A stretch of DNA of 64,000 bases from Trichobilharzia szidati (lineage: Eukaryota > Platyhelminthes > Trematoda > Strigeidida > Schistosomatidae), in assembly GCA_944472155.2 (NCBI GenBank), contig OX235272.1, forward strand, positions 103,112,020 to 103,176,019, in the 5' to 3' direction. The notes beneath the pieces are model-generated. The model was not told the DNA's origin. It did not search any database and saw nothing but the letters and a program-made list of their open reading frames with translations. The stretch's first letter is position 1. Every line of letters starts with the position of its first letter. A program made the translations under genes and the position numbers. This document shows, piece by piece, positions 25,258 to 37,337 of the stretch.

Positions 25258-25346
25258 CATGATCGACATTATGTTCTCTTGCAACTGATCAACTGTTGCC
25301 GCTCCAATAACAACACTGCTAACATGTGGACACCGAAGACACCAAG
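25258..25346 (-). CDS. Kvbeta-like gene, exon AWCLR..VSSVVIGA (right-arm copy)
   Basis: This 89-nt exon has acceptor attcag and donor gtaaga. With the base from the previous exon it reads AWCLRCPHVSSVVIGAATVD and then QLQENIMSIM. Vertebrate Kvbeta has [29 protein letters not shown], so the NADPH adenine-binding loop is well kept. It ends in phase 0. The inverted copy at 6157-6245 differs by one silent base in 89, whereas the surrounding intron is much more divergent. The last exon expected after it (LPKLSS... to the C-terminus) was not found in either arm. Confidence 0.95.
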
Positions 25347-26029
25347 CTGAATAAAGAAAACAGAGTGGATGGAGAAAAATAGCTTTGTTAGAATAAAAAA
25401 GCTTAAGTACATATTACAAATTTGTTGTGATTCACTAAAGTCTACAACGATGACTGACTGATGTGAGGTTGTTACGATCTGTGTCGCTAGTTGAAATGAA
25501 CTCATCGGCAATTCGTTATGATCTCGTCGATAGCTGATATGACCGAGTGGACTGATGCGTGTGGGTATAATAATACTGACACAATGAACAACTCAGCTGA
25601 TATGTTAGCCTTCCGGCTTCACTGAGCCACGTAAACATCAAAAGACAAAAACCAACCTGTGACTGTTTTAATACAACTTTTATTAGGAAAAACACGTCAT
25701 GTTTACATACAAACTTTTACCACATTCAAATTGGTCTTGGGTAGTGGAAATGGATTAATCTGATTGATTGGCAGTTTGTCTGAGGTAGGAGAAAATAAAT
25801 ATTCTGATTGTTTGTCAATCTGATCAAGATCAAGGTGGGGAAAAGACGATAAATTTTAAAGTTATCCGATCACACGATGAATCACATGATTAGTCATAAG
25901 ACGGTTACTATTTTGAGCTGATTCTTGTCAGAAGGAAACTAGTGAAATGAAAATATTTAACATCGTTATGTCATCTACAGCCGGTCAGACACGTTTCCAT
26001 TGAGTTATCCGGGCTCGCGTTTGACCTCT

Positions 26030-26290
26030 TGTCCAATCAAAAAGTATTTAATACAGTCCTACAGGAGGTCAGTTTCGAGCCCGAATAAATAGCTCATTGG
26101 TAACGTCTCCGACCGGCTGCAGGCGACACTGGGTGACGTAGGTTCAAATCTCAGAAGGGTTGCGAGTTCCGTCAAGATTGAAGATACGCGTTGTTAATTG
26201 GTGAGTGCCAACTATCACGAAACCTAGGTCGAGCATAGCTTCCTGTGGCCGATTGCCACCAACCATCTGATGAAAACCTTATTCACTTAA
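26030..26290 (+). mobile_element. tRNA-derived SINE, family A
   Basis: The A box (tagctcattggtaacg) and B box (aggttcaaatctc) are recognisable, followed by the family body up to ccaccaaccatctgatg. The 5' leader with acagtcctacaggaggtca is shared with the copies near 3570, 14430, 17310 and 50475. Confidence 0.75.
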
Positions 26291-26623
26291 CTGAAAGGGC
26301 ATCCATTATCAGTCAGCCTATATTCACACATATACCTCACATATGATATAACGACAGAACACGAAATTATATGCACCTTATCTTCGAAGCACCATCTGCA
26401 CAGATCTTCCATGTTGTGCCACTTCTCCTCTTCCTTCGTATTGTGTTTCTGAATCATTTGCTTTCTGTGACTGACATCAAATCTCTCTCTGTCTCTCTGA
26501 TATCTGATGTTTGTTTATGCTGATGAACATCTCTCTACACATATATACATACTACTGATAAATCTTATCATAGTATCACACATCACAATGACATAAAAAA
26601 GTGTCAGGATAAGAATGACTTAC

Positions 26624-26744
26624 CAATAGCCAGTTGTGCACACGTACATTCAATTCGACTGGCTATTTTACACAGTTGCTTAACTTGTTCCCTTTGTGTT
26701 AAACCCTCTGTACTGAGAAGTTTATCTCGCATCTGCTGTTGACC
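26624..26744 (-). CDS. Kvbeta-like gene, exon GQQQMRDKLL (right-arm copy)
   Basis: This 121-nt exon has acceptor tcaaag and donor gtaagt. It reads GQQQMRDKLLSTEGLTQREQ and ends with a segment finishing CTCAQLAI plus one base of an Ala codon. Vertebrate Kvbeta has [20 protein letters not shown] ... CTLPQLAIAW. Phase 0 at the start agrees with the exon at 30623. It lies inside the right palindrome arm and has an inverted copy at 3374-3494. The two copies differ at 8 of 121 bases; six are silent and two change a residue (Ile/Thr and Gln/Glu), and both copies stay open with intact splice sites. Confidence 0.95.
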
Positions 26745-26970
26745 CTTTGACAAGATTTGACAAATGAAGGTTTGAGAAATAGTAATGAGATAGGGGGTGC
26801 ATAGATGATTTATAATATTAAAACACAATAAATTTCAGTTTAATTAACCCTCATCTATTTTACTTTTTATTAGCTGAAGTAAATTATTTCGGATGCTTAT
26901 GGAAAATGACTTCAGGAATCCAACTGGATTGGTAAAATATTGTTATACTGAGAATTAGAACAAAACGTAT

Positions 26971-27011
26971 AGGCGGAAAATATTGTTTTCAATTAGATCT
27001 TCTTCAGGCTT
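26971..27011 (-). ncRNA. Degenerate PLE hammerhead motif (right arm)
   Basis: On the minus strand: AAGC, CUGAAGA, linker AGAUCUAAUU, GAAA, then ACAAUAUU. Both cores are intact but the closing stem I strand is not recognisable. Confidence 0.4.
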
Positions 27012-28080
27012 TACTCTAATTAACATAGATTTATATATAAAATATTTTAACCAATGAGGGTTACTTTGTGGATCAAATAATAATAATAAGGTAAATGTTT
27101 TGAGCCTCATTAATAACGGTGATTATAGTAATAACAAAATAATGATAATAAGGTTTATGCATATGGCGATAGGAATAACACCGGCAATAATACGTGTATA
27201 TGTAGACAAATCAATAAACAAATTAGGTGAAATGTTAAAAGTTGCGTAATGGTTAAAAGGTGAAGCGAATAGATAATCAGAGTTTAAATAAATATCATAA
27301 AGCTACGAAAGGAATGGAAAATAAGAAAGGGTAGGAGGGCTTCTATTTAGAATTTACCTAGGCCAAGGGAGAACAAACTTTTGTATGCGAAGACACTGGG
27401 ATCGTTCTCTCGAATTCCCGTAGCTTCAGACATGTTTAAAAGGTGGGTCTGAATTCCGTTCAAAAGGGTTGATGGAACACGATAAATAACTTTGAAGGCA
27501 CTATTTCTGTCCATCTGGTAACCGCTATCAATCTAATGAGCCGAAATAGAACTTCTTATAGATTTTATTTGACCTTTCCCGAACCATGAAGGAAGATGCT
27601 CATTAATACGTTTGTTGAGCTGTCTAGTTCTTCGCCCTACATTTTTCTCCGAAGGAGTACCTTAATTTGTAGATACACATAGAAATGGCACAGTTAGGCA
27701 GCTTGTTTTTCGCTTGAGCAGTCACGATTGGTCCGCTGGAGAGTGAAAACAAAGGTTGCCGGCAGTATAAATCCGTTTTATTACTCTCAATAATCGTAGA
27801 TGTAAGACTTCACTAGCGACGTCCCCATTAAAGTGAAATTTCAGGAGCACTTGTTTCTTTTTAACTGTTGTCAGCTTCTCGTTATTACATTCAGTGTTCA
27901 TTTGTCTCCTTGCAAATCTACTAGGGCAAACCATTTGGACCAGCGTATTTTGGATGAATTCGAATTCATTTTCTAAGGAGTCATCTGTACAGATACGTCT
28001 CGCTCTATTCGTGAGGTATCTGACCGAGTTGATTTTATATCGAATGCGAATTTTTAAAACTGTTTGCTTATCGTAGATAA
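26971..28080 (-). mobile_element. Penelope-like element fragment (right-arm partner)
   Basis: This is the reverse-complement counterpart of 2040-3131. The linker segment (CPSRFARRQMNTECNNEK, minus strand 27722-27934) is readable, but the GIY-YIG part near 27600-27700 is frameshifted. A hammerhead-like motif marks its 3' end at 26971-27011. Confidence 0.8.
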
Positions 28081-28369
28081 TTAACCTAGTTTGTAATTGT
28101 TCTCACACTTTTCCTAATTGGAACCTCTTATATTCTTGTCTGAATGGGTATTTCTCGTGTCTTAAATCAAAAGCATAAATGAGAATTGCCCATCTGATAC
28201 ATGCATTTTAAGATTTAGTTTCTAATAGCCGGATTTCAATAGGTGGGCACCACAGACTTCAGTGAAGATCTACACAGAAAGACTACGAAATTCTCGGTTT
28301 GAGTATACAGACATTTTATTTACCATGAGTATTCCTCTATAACTTCATGCATTTATTCTCCTTTATGAA

Positions 28370-29484
28370 TTTGAATTAAGCAAGAACAACAGATTGTGCA
28401 GAATAATATAGTACCATCATTGCTTATTCCGTTGGCTCCTCATCAGCTGCTTATGGCTTGCAAATTTTACTTGACGTCAGTTGACACGAGGTTCCAAACT
28501 TAGTGAGCGGTGCTCAGAAAATTACACTTTTATAGTTTTTGCACAGAGAGTTCACGTATGGACAAAGTAAATGTAGACACGCATACAATGGTGAAGACGA
28601 GAGATGCATTAGATGTTGAGTAACTAAAAAATTGTTTGAAAATGTACTGAATTAAACTCAAATCACAGAAACGTGAGACAAGCAACATCACATTATTTTG
28701 AAGTGCAGGGAGGGGGTGAGCTTAAAGCCAAAAACTACACAATAAAATGAAGAAGAAGGAGAGACAGTGAAGACATTCAGTTACCACACAAGGCAGATAA
28801 ATACTATTAACTGCGTTTTTCTGAACACCGGAATAGGGTTTCAGGCGTTTGATAGAGATTGCTTTGGCAAACTTGAGGAGAATTGACCTTTTTAATTTGT
28901 TTATGATTTTAGAGTATTTTACGGCGTTCACCTCATGACCCGTATCAAGGAGGTGCCTGGTAATGGCACTGTTGAAAGCATTTCTTCCGTTGAGACATGT
29001 TCAGAAAATCGGAAGTATGCGCTACTTTCCGTTCTCCCAATATAAGTGCACCCACAGATACACATAAATTTGTAAACACAGTTAGATTTATTAACATGAG
29101 AAGGATATCTTTCATCTTTCGATTGCACTTAAACGGGGCATATTGTTCGATAAACGGGAACCAACTCAGCTAGCTGCAGGATAGGATAGTGAAATTTTCA
29201 ACCTCTCATTGATTATTCCTGAAATATTATCAAGTTTCAAATCGAGTTCAATGAAGACAGGCTTCTCTCCCACTGTGATTTGTTTGGCATTAGGGCCTTC
29301 AAATCTCCCATACTTGTTAACGAACCTCTGGGAATAACCGTTGTTTTTCAAGATATATACGAAAATCAGAAACTTTTCCTGTAATTTCTCTGTAGAGCAT
29401 ATTCTCCTGACTGTCTATATAGGACAGAGTCTTTACGAGTGCTCGTTTATAGTTATTTGGACAAAATTATTAAAATGCATTCTT
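28370..29484 (-). mobile_element. Penelope-like element fragment (right-arm partner)
   Basis: This is the reverse-complement counterpart of about 540-1740. The minus frame at 28928-29128 shows the GIY-YIG endonuclease core: NCVYKFMCICGCTYIGRTES. A second minus frame at 29166-29351 gives upstream PLE sequence. The element stops abruptly at the RTE fragment beginning near 29485. Confidence 0.82.
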
Positions 29485-30545
29485 CATTTATTATTATTAT
29501 CCCTGTGGGTTCAGAATGGAACGTGGGGCTGTAGTTACACACCTCCACTCCATTCTCTTTCTTCCGCTGTCCTCTTCAGCTAACTGATCTCACGATTGAC
29601 CGAAATCTCTCATCTCTTCCTCCCCACACCTGCTCCTCCATGTCACCATCGGACACTCGCCCAACTCCTTACTTCCCACTGGGATTCCAGTCAAGCAATG
29701 GCCTGCATTGCACGTGATGTCACTCGATGACGTCCTCAGCGTGTGTCCAATCCATCTCCATTTTCTCCTACATATTTTTGAGCAGTCGGCTATCGACTGT
29801 TGGTTTGTCCACAGCCAGAGCTTCCTGTTGCTAATTGTTTCCGATCGGCTGGCTGGCCGTCCATTTAATCCTCAGTATAAAGTCATTGAAGCCAGTAGTT
29901 GATAAGTGTCTGTGGTGGACTGTTAGAAATCCTTTTCGTGATGCGGCAGCCAAGTTTCTGACCCACATAAAACAACTGACTGACTGACTAGACATGGGTG
30001 TTGAAAACCAAAATCTCGTCGTTTATGCTAACGACTGCAGAAGATGTTCGAACTGGTTTCAGGTTGTTGAAGTCGTATCATAACTTTGCGATTCCGAATG
30101 GCTTCGACATCTTCATCCGATCCAACTGCCTGTGGTTAGAACGGCGCATCCTAGATAAGTGAAGGAAGTGACCTCGTTTAAATTTCTCCAGTTGACCCGG
30201 TGATGGTGATTAGTGCCGGTTGTTGTTACTGTTGGCTAGTTGGTTGGTTATCTTCATCACCCTCATCTTCTTCATGTTCACCCACAGTCCTGTTTCCACT
30301 GCCTCCTTGTCTCTTCTGCCAGTTTGTTGGTCTTCGCCTGCTAGCCAGCAAGTCTTGAAGTCTGTGTGAAATTCAACATAAGTCATCCAAGCATCGAATC
30401 CACATCTTCTAGAGTCTTCATATTGGTCAGTCCAACGTATTCCAGTCTCCTCGCTTCCCACGTACAATGTGTCGCATAATCCAGTCCGCGACAGTCAGCA
30501 ATAACACCGATCATGATAGTCAGACAGGCAGCCTTGTCTTACTCC
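29485..30545 (-). mobile_element. RTE LINE 3' fragment at the palindrome edge
   Basis: The 3' end at about 29485 (ATT-type tail, then the family 3' signature) abuts the PLE at the outer end of the right arm. The minus strand reads decayed RT C-terminal sequence to about 30545. It lies between the arm and the single-copy Kvbeta exon at 30623. Confidence 0.78.
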
Positions 30546-30622
30546 TATATTAACTTCAATACATTCTTTAATATTTAACCAATATTGTGGTAGATTAATT
30601 ATTAGTGCACATAAAAACTCAC

Positions 30623-30717
30623 CTTCAATGTAGCTCTTGAGAAATTCGGAATAATGTCGAGGTATTTTCCAGTCAGAATTCCACCGGCAAGTGGAGATCC
30701 AGTCATGACACCAATAT
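30623..30717 (-). CDS. Kvbeta-like gene, exon GVMTGSPLAGG
   Basis: This 95-nt exon lies between tttcag and gtgagt. It encodes NIGVMTGSPLAGGILTGKY and then a stretch ending FSRATLK. Kvbeta has [21 protein letters not shown] ... YSRASLKG here. The family's MTWSPLACG cofactor loop is changed to MTGSPLAGG. The exon ends in phase 0. It sits only about 1.1 kb outside the outer border of the right palindrome arm, so it is single-copy in this window, unlike the two exons after it. Confidence 0.94.
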
Positions 30718-31329
30718 CTGAAATATGAAGAGTAGCTAATCTAACATCATTGTTATGTCATTTTATGCATACACACTATGTTCAATCAATAAGTCTTCCA
30801 AGCACTGACTCTTCATTCGGGATACTGCCAGGATTCGTACTTTCATATAAGACGATATGAAATAATTTTTAAGGAGCTCTTAATGATCGAAATGCCTCTA
30901 TTTTTGACGATGAGTAGTGAACTATGTATGTAATCTTCTGGCGAATTGGAAAGCGGATTGATCATTTTCGTAGAAGCACATGTGCTTGCCGGTAGAAAAG
31001 ACTTTATCAACTGTCATGTTCCTTAAGTCTAAGTCTTTGGGTGGGCGCTTATTTCCTTAAAGAATACGCCATGTTAACAGCTGATCCTGTATCGTCAAAA
31101 TAGTCAACTTTAGTGTCACTTTATTATTAAACTGCTAAAAATCATGAAGTTATTTACCCTAATGCGAATTCCCTGCTAAAAGTAGACGTTAGTGAATAAT
31201 CGTCTTGAAAAATGATTGTTCTTCATAGTTTACTTGGAACCCACTTTGGATACTATTCAGTAACTAGTGTAATGTGTCTAGTTCTACCAATCATGTTTAT
31301 AATGCGGCGACCATTCCAGGTAGTTAGCC

Positions 31330-31540
31330 ATCACTATACGCTGGGAATTGTTGATGTCATAGATTTAGGGGCAATCAGCAGGAAGCCTTGCTCGACCTAG
31401 GTTTCGTGCTAGTTGACAATCGTCAGTCAGGAAGGCAGGCATATCTGCAAACTAGAGGGAATTCATGTCTCTTATGAGATTCGAACTTGAGTCACCCACT
31501 GCCGCTTGCAGTCACAGATGGTTGCCAATTGCCTACAACC
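31330..31540 (-). mobile_element. tRNA-derived SINE, family A (fragment)
   Basis: Reverse orientation: the body block (tcgacctaggtttcgtgcta on the plus strand) and the B box (gagattcgaacttg) are readable, and it ends at the tRNA-like head near 31530. It is truncated at its 3' end. Confidence 0.7.
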
Positions 31541-31554
31541 ACCTAAGACCATTT

Positions 31555-31745
31555 ATGTGTTCCAGGATTCGATTCCTGGTAGGCGCACATCTTTGCCTTT
31601 CCTGGCCGCTTGTAAAGCATTAAAACATAAGGAATGTTGGGCGTGAGGCTAGTTATCGTGTGCCTGAAAACACCTATGCTACTGGAAATTCCAAGCTCAG
31701 CTTGAAGTCCTATGTTCCACTGGGAACGCAAAGAAATTAAAAAGA
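31555..31745 (+). mobile_element. tRNA-derived SINE with RTE-like 3' tail (family B)
   Basis: It begins with a perfect T-arm-like hairpin (ccaggattcgattcctgg at 31562). The 3' end is cttgaagtcctatgttccac followed by an A-rich tail, nearly identical to the RTE end at 41405-41425. The front of the tRNA-like head is missing. Confidence 0.65.
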
Positions 31746-32419
31746 ATACCATAATAAGGGGAAACAGGGCTTCAAAATAACTGTGCACAATTTATCCTCT
31801 CTTTGCTTCCCCACAAACGTGCACTATTGGTCCTGTTTAGGTTTCAGTGACTTCATATAGTTGAACCAGAATACTACCAGTGATGTAAGTCGTCATTTAG
31901 CTCATTTCCTCTCCTTTTTACAGCAAGTTTGTATGTTCAGGATACACAGAAATCATGTAACCAAGTCATTATCCTTGTAAATGTTGATACTGTGTTTAAT
32001 TATCTTCTGTTGCGTCTATATATGTCCAAATCAAGTTCACATTTAACAGTTTGAATAACTCTGGGCATTAGGTATTTGTGTGATATTCATTATTATAAAA
32101 GTTCTTTTTGTATTTCCCAGTGTGAATGAAAAACAAAAACGATATCGTTGTTTTTTGTACTGACATTTTGCTATTTTGATGCTGCCGCTAATAGCTTTAT
32201 CAAAGTGTTGGTATTATTAAACCAGAATTTACAAAATTTCAAGTTGTATTGTATAACAACCCAATCATCATCTATACCTTGTCAAGTTGACCAACTAATG
32301 AATATAACAAAACCATGTATAGAGTGTTGGATTTGATAAGCGTATAAAATAACGAAATTGCTTATCACATTCGTGTTGATTTTGTTATTTCATGGGAGAG
32401 GGAGAGATGGGTGTTGTAA

Positions 32420-32830
32420 CCAGGTCAAATTCTGTTTTACTCCTTCATTCCTATGCAGCTCAGACAATTTGGATTCCGCTGGATATCAAGTGCTTCTGGT
32501 GACATTAGACGTTCTTTGTGATTTCTGAAATTCTTCTGGATTAACTCAATATTGTCAAAATCAATTTTGTGGCCTGATTCTATAGCGAAGTGTGTAGACG
32601 ACCGATGGGTGATGATTTTTGAAGGTTCCCTAGTTCAACTGGATTAATCTGTGGTTGAGCAGACATTCATTCTACGGTCATCATTTTCTCTGATTATCCT
32701 GATTTCTCTCTGTTGAGATTTGTCCCATGAATATGGCATCATAGTCCAAGGATTTTATTTTGCAGACACAGTTAGATTGGGAATGCTTAGACGTTCGGTC
32801 TTTCACGTGGACAAGACTGATTTGTAGTGT
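32420..32830 (-). mobile_element. Penelope-like element fragment (endonuclease C-terminus)
   Basis: The minus strand near 32450-32600 reads AIESGHKIDFDNIELIQKNF and later RLMSPEALDIQRNP. These match the conserved end of PLE proteins (HxxxxGHxIDF... and ExxxIQ...N). Upstream frames toward 32830 hold remnants of the GIY-YIG part with stops. This family is different from the others in the window. Confidence 0.7.
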
Positions 32831-33430
32831 GTGTGCGTGTCTAATGTTTTGAAGAAAACTCTGATGTTGTTTTTATTCAATACTCCTCTTCTGGTATCGT
32901 CTGACGTATTTGACGGTCTATACGAAATGACAATAGTTGAGGCTGATGTCTTCTGAATACATTTTCGACCATTTTTAATTTGTTGATGATTTTGTTGATG
33001 AAGTTCTTTGAGTGGTTATTTTTCTCTCAAGAGAATCTCAGTAATGTTTGATATTTCTTCGTCTTCTCCTCTTTCCTTCTCTGTTTTGCCTTAAAGTGTC
33101 GAGGAACAAGTGTGTATTTTTTAATAGTCAAATATAATTTTCTATTGATAAGAAAAAGTGGAGAAAATGAAGGAGGATCGCTGTGCACACTGTTGTTGTC
33201 TGATTACACATAAGCAGAAACACACACACGCACACGCACACAGATACTCGCACGCACAACACTTATAACATTCGGAGATGAAGTCCACAGAACAACCAAA
33301 TGCTACTCTTCAATTTCTTGTTTTATTATTGTTCTAATCAAGAATGATGTGTTTTTAAGTGGTTTCTATATTTTGGAGCATTTTTAAAAGGTTGATAAAG
33401 TTGATTTCAGTAATCGTCATTTTCACTTAC

Positions 33431-33548
33431 TTAATTTGACACAAACTTCTCGCATATTTTGTAATTGACCTCTGTTCAACAGATTCAGTTCATTTTGATC
33501 GACGGATGGAGGGATTAGATTGAATTGTCTAGCAATAGTTTGAGCTTG
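33431..33548 (-). CDS. Kvbeta-like gene, exon ARQFNLIPPSVDQ
   Basis: This 118-nt exon lies between an acceptor ending ttaaag and a donor gtaagtg. It reads QAQTIARQFNLIPPSVDQN and continues to NMREVCVKL. The family equivalent is [21 protein letters not shown], the segment after strand 6 of the barrel. It starts in phase 0, directly after the Met that ends the exon at 41500. It ends with one base that combines with AT of the next exon to give Asn. A polypyrimidine tract before the acceptor is weak, which is not unusual in this genome type. Confidence 0.92.
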
Positions 33549-33756
33549 CTTTAATTAAAGAAAATAAAGCAGAAAATTAAAATGCGCAGAAAGAAATTAT
33601 CTGTTAAGAGAGTGTAAACCGTATTCACAATGTTCATTTGATGAAATGCAGAAAAAAATGGGAAGTGAATTTCCCAGTTTCTGCAAACATTTTCCTTGTC
33701 CATCAAATTTCATTTGTACAGTTGTTGCTATCAACATATCACCACATTTTATTATT

Positions 33757-34420
33757 GATATTCTCTTAGGTTTCGAGTGGAATATAGGGCTTCAGCAACA
33801 CGCCTTCAACTTGTTCTTTTCTCTGCTGTCCTCTTCATATGACTGACCACACGATTGCCCATAATATCTTATCTACTCTTCCCCCACACGACCTTCTCCA
33901 CGTCACTATCGGACACACGCCTAATTCGTAGTTTCCCACTGGGACTCCACTCAAACAATGGCCTGCATTGAAAGCGATGTCATTTAACGGCCTTCTCAGT
34001 GTATGCACAATCCACCTCCATTCTCTTCTGCATATTTGTTGAGCAATCGGATCTCGTTTGTTCGTTTTTCCCCGACCAGAGTTTCATCTTGCTAATTCTT
34101 TCTGGTCGGCTGACCAGCAATTTGATCTTCAGTATGGAGTCACCGAAGGCAGCTGTTGATGAAAGTCTTTAGTATTCTGTTGGAAATTTTTATCGTGTCA
34201 TGCAGTGCAACATTCTGACCTGTATAAAAGAAGTGACTGACTAACTTCATATTTGTGTTGAACAGAATACGAATCTTGTACTTCATGCTGAGTTGGTGTT
34301 CAGATGATTTTTGAACTTATTTCATATTTATGAAGATGTATCATACCTTTCTGATACTGCTTTTGACATCTTTGTCGGACCCTATACAATAGGATAATGG
34401 CTGAACGAGCTCGCCAAACT
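33757..34420 (-). mobile_element. RTE LINE 3' fragment
   Basis: The minus-strand copy has its 3' end near 33757 (read in reverse: ttgaagccctatattccactcgaa). Decayed C-terminal ORF sequence runs to about 34420. It lies just upstream of the Kvbeta exon at 33431 and has the same orientation as the gene. Confidence 0.72.
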
Positions 34421-35109
34421 TGTAACAAGAAGGTCCTGTGTTCTGGTCCTGTCCTGGTGGTTTTCCGATGGTCCTCTTACCGATGTCCGTTCATGATAAA
34501 ATCCAGAAACCAAACATGAAATCCATGCAAACCAACAATTTAATAACACAGTATTCCTTGATCCACATCAGGGTTACACAGTTATTCGTGAACATTTTGA
34601 TATGGATAATCACCAGATTCCCCCTTTTTATTCATAACCACATCAATGATTATATAGTCTTTCTTAATTAATAGTCCGGTGCCAATTTACTTCCCCTTTT
34701 AACAATTTTTGTACTATTACTAGTGAAAGCTTCGTCGTTTGTTGACAATCAAATATACACACTAAATGGGTGAATAGTTTCCGTGTAACAAACTTATTAT
34801 AATTATGTTCACTATCACTTTGTGGTATATCTCCTGTATTTAGTAACATTTCAATGCCTGTTAGTTTGCATGTGCACCTTTAGTTATCCAACATCCAGGT
34901 CAGTTGTAAAATACACACACAGTTGTACAACAAGTCTCTGTACTATAATATAACATAATATGTAGCTTAAATTAGGATAGAATTGGCTGACATAAAGTGT
35001 TTGAGGATTTTCTCTAAGAAATTTAGTGATCTTTACGTTATAATCAATCGAATTACATTCTGACTGAATCAATAAACTGGCGATACTATGTAATCTATGT
35101 CATTCTATC

Positions 35110-36165
35110 CGTTGCTATTTTACCTCATGCTCCTGGTATGTTTCCCACTGACATTCGTCATGGGTCTTTATTTTTTAACTTCATAAGTAAACGGATGCCG
35201 AATATCACAACTGTTCCTAAGAAAACTCTCTTCATGAACCTGGAATTTAAAGGTGATACTGAAGCTGAAATTCTCAGAAACTGCCTATCTAAATGTCTGA
35301 TGGAGACATTTCAACTAATCACCTTACGCATCACCTTCTCCAGGAGACAGTTAATGAAGTCAGTCTAACGCTAAAGGATAAGATACCGCTTTTGACCAAC
35401 TCAGCGTATGTTTATCAGTTTACTTACTTGTTCGTTTGGAGCAGAGTACATCGGCCGTGTGCAACGTCAAGTTCGCAAACGTATTCTGGAAGACTGTCCA
35501 ATTTGGGTAGCTAGCCAGAGGAGAAAAGAAGAATACTAGCAGCTCCATCCTCGAACACCTAGTCAACTCTGGACATCCAGCACCCCTATCTGCATGCATG
35601 CTTCACAGTGCTACACAGAGTCCCTCAATATCATACGAAAGGACTTGGAATACGCCGTCAGCACATAGTTGAATCTTTGGCTATTCAGGATCTGAAACCG
35701 GACCTCTGCATGCAAAATCACTACATACATTCACTCGCACTACTGTGGCCAGAGTAAAGTCCTAACTAAAATTTTATTCCAATCTATTATGTAAGTTTGG
35801 TATTATTATTATTCTCATCATCCTTATTTTATTATCACTCTATTACTGTTTATTAATAACATTGCATTTTCATACAGATTTTATATAAAAACACCTAATC
35901 ATCTTAACACTACTTCTTGCCCACTCTAACCAATTATACTGATTAGTAATTTTCTCACACTTATTACATCATACCAACTTCTGTCCCCTTTTCTGATTTC
36001 TAATTAGTAGCCCCTTCTAGATTACACCTTGCATTACGTAATACATTTTCGGGGACAAATTTTATCAGTATCCGATTGGTTGTCATATGAATTGTTTATT
36101 AAATATAATTACGATTGTACAGCTTATGAAAATGAATCGTCGAAAAGAAAATTTTCTTCCCTGTT
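35110..36165 (+). mobile_element. Penelope-like element fragment
   Basis: The frame at 35138-35368 gives linker sequence (MNLEFKGDTEAEILRN). A shifted frame near 35430-35510 reads EYIGRVQRQVRKRILEDCPIW, the GIY-YIG core. Further shifts lead to SLAIQDLKPDLCMQ near 35670-35720, the usual end of the ORF. A hammerhead-like motif closes the 3' region at 36119-36164. Confidence 0.78.
36119..36164 (+). ncRNA. Degenerate PLE hammerhead motif
   Basis: On the plus strand: ACAG, CUUAUGA (for CUGAUGA), a 12-nt region, GAAA, the perfect 12-nt inverted repeat AGAAAAUUUUCU, UCC, then CUGU, which pairs with ACAG. One core change and one extra base make activity doubtful. Confidence 0.4.
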
Positions 36166-37337
36166 TACGTGTTCTTTTTCTTATAAATAGGCACTGGCAG
36201 CAGAACTGTCACATCTAACCAAAAGGGATTTCCTTAAGAATTTTGAAAATATTATTCCTAAGCGGTTTCAACATAAGAGCTAATAATTTCAGCATTTTCA
36301 AAGCTCATCTCCTAGCAGTCTTTCTGTATAAATGTATCACAGCTCCATAATTGATCAGTTTGCTGACAGTTGACTCCACAAAATAAAACACCAACATTTC
36401 AGGGCTAATTCATAGAAATCAAAATAATACTGAGATATTTCAAGGAGAGGTGTTATCATACAAATCATTTGATTACTATTTATGTAAATGCTCCTCATCT
36501 TGTAAGGATATCTGTTGGACTGAATGTTCATGAAAAGTAGAGAAAGTTGAACGTGTAAACTGCTTGAAATTGTAGGCTTCTTGCCGAATGTATTTAAAAC
36601 CAGTAAGATAAAATTTTGAATAAAGTATCACTCATGAAGTATAAGTGACATGACTTGTAAGTGAGGAGATATTACTCATAACTTTAATGTCAGGTATATG
36701 AGTAGAAAAATCATTTTGCTCTGTGGTGAACTTCGTTGAAGTCGAACTCTCCTGGTGTTGTCTGGCCATCAATGAATTTATATTCTATACTAGAAGGCAT
36801 TGCAACTTATCGTTCTAATCTGTCATTTAGTATTCAGTATTACCAGAACTTTAATTCCTTATCAGATAAGTTTATTCGAAATATCCAACAGTCATGATGC
36901 AGTATTAACAACTGGATGTGACAAGGTTTTCGGCATAAATTACTGCCACTCATAATCATCAATCAATTTTAGCCAGCACGGTTTTACAACTTGTATTCTG
37001 CACATATTTTCTCTCTTTCTTTCTCTCCAAACTTCCTTTTCTTTTTTGATGCCACTTTTCATGTCTCCCCTATAAGCACTGCGTCATTCCCATCGCTCGT
37101 GTGCGGCGACGAGTCAATAAACAAAGCTTCAGTGATTAACCTATATCTCTGTCTCCCCACCTAACCATATCACTTTTTAACACTCACCCTGTCCAACTCA
37201 ACCTATTTTGTGAATACATGCAAGTGAATATAGTACGGTGACTGAGCTTTCTTCTAGGTTATTTAACTCCAATAGTCTAATTAACCCCAATCTACTAGTT
37301 TCAAGAGAGAGACAGATTAATCACTGAAACTTCGTTT

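Larger units (their letters stand above)
17080..29485 (-). repeat. Right arm of the giant imperfect palindrome
   Basis: This is the reverse-complement partner of about 540-14645. Exons of the Kvbeta-like gene lie here on the minus strand, in line with the upstream exons at 30.6-56.8 kb, so this arm holds the copy contiguous with the main gene. Its outer end coincides with the 3' end of an RTE fragment that starts near 29485. Whether that RTE copy interrupted the arm or marks the duplication breakpoint cannot be told from the window. Confidence 0.93.
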
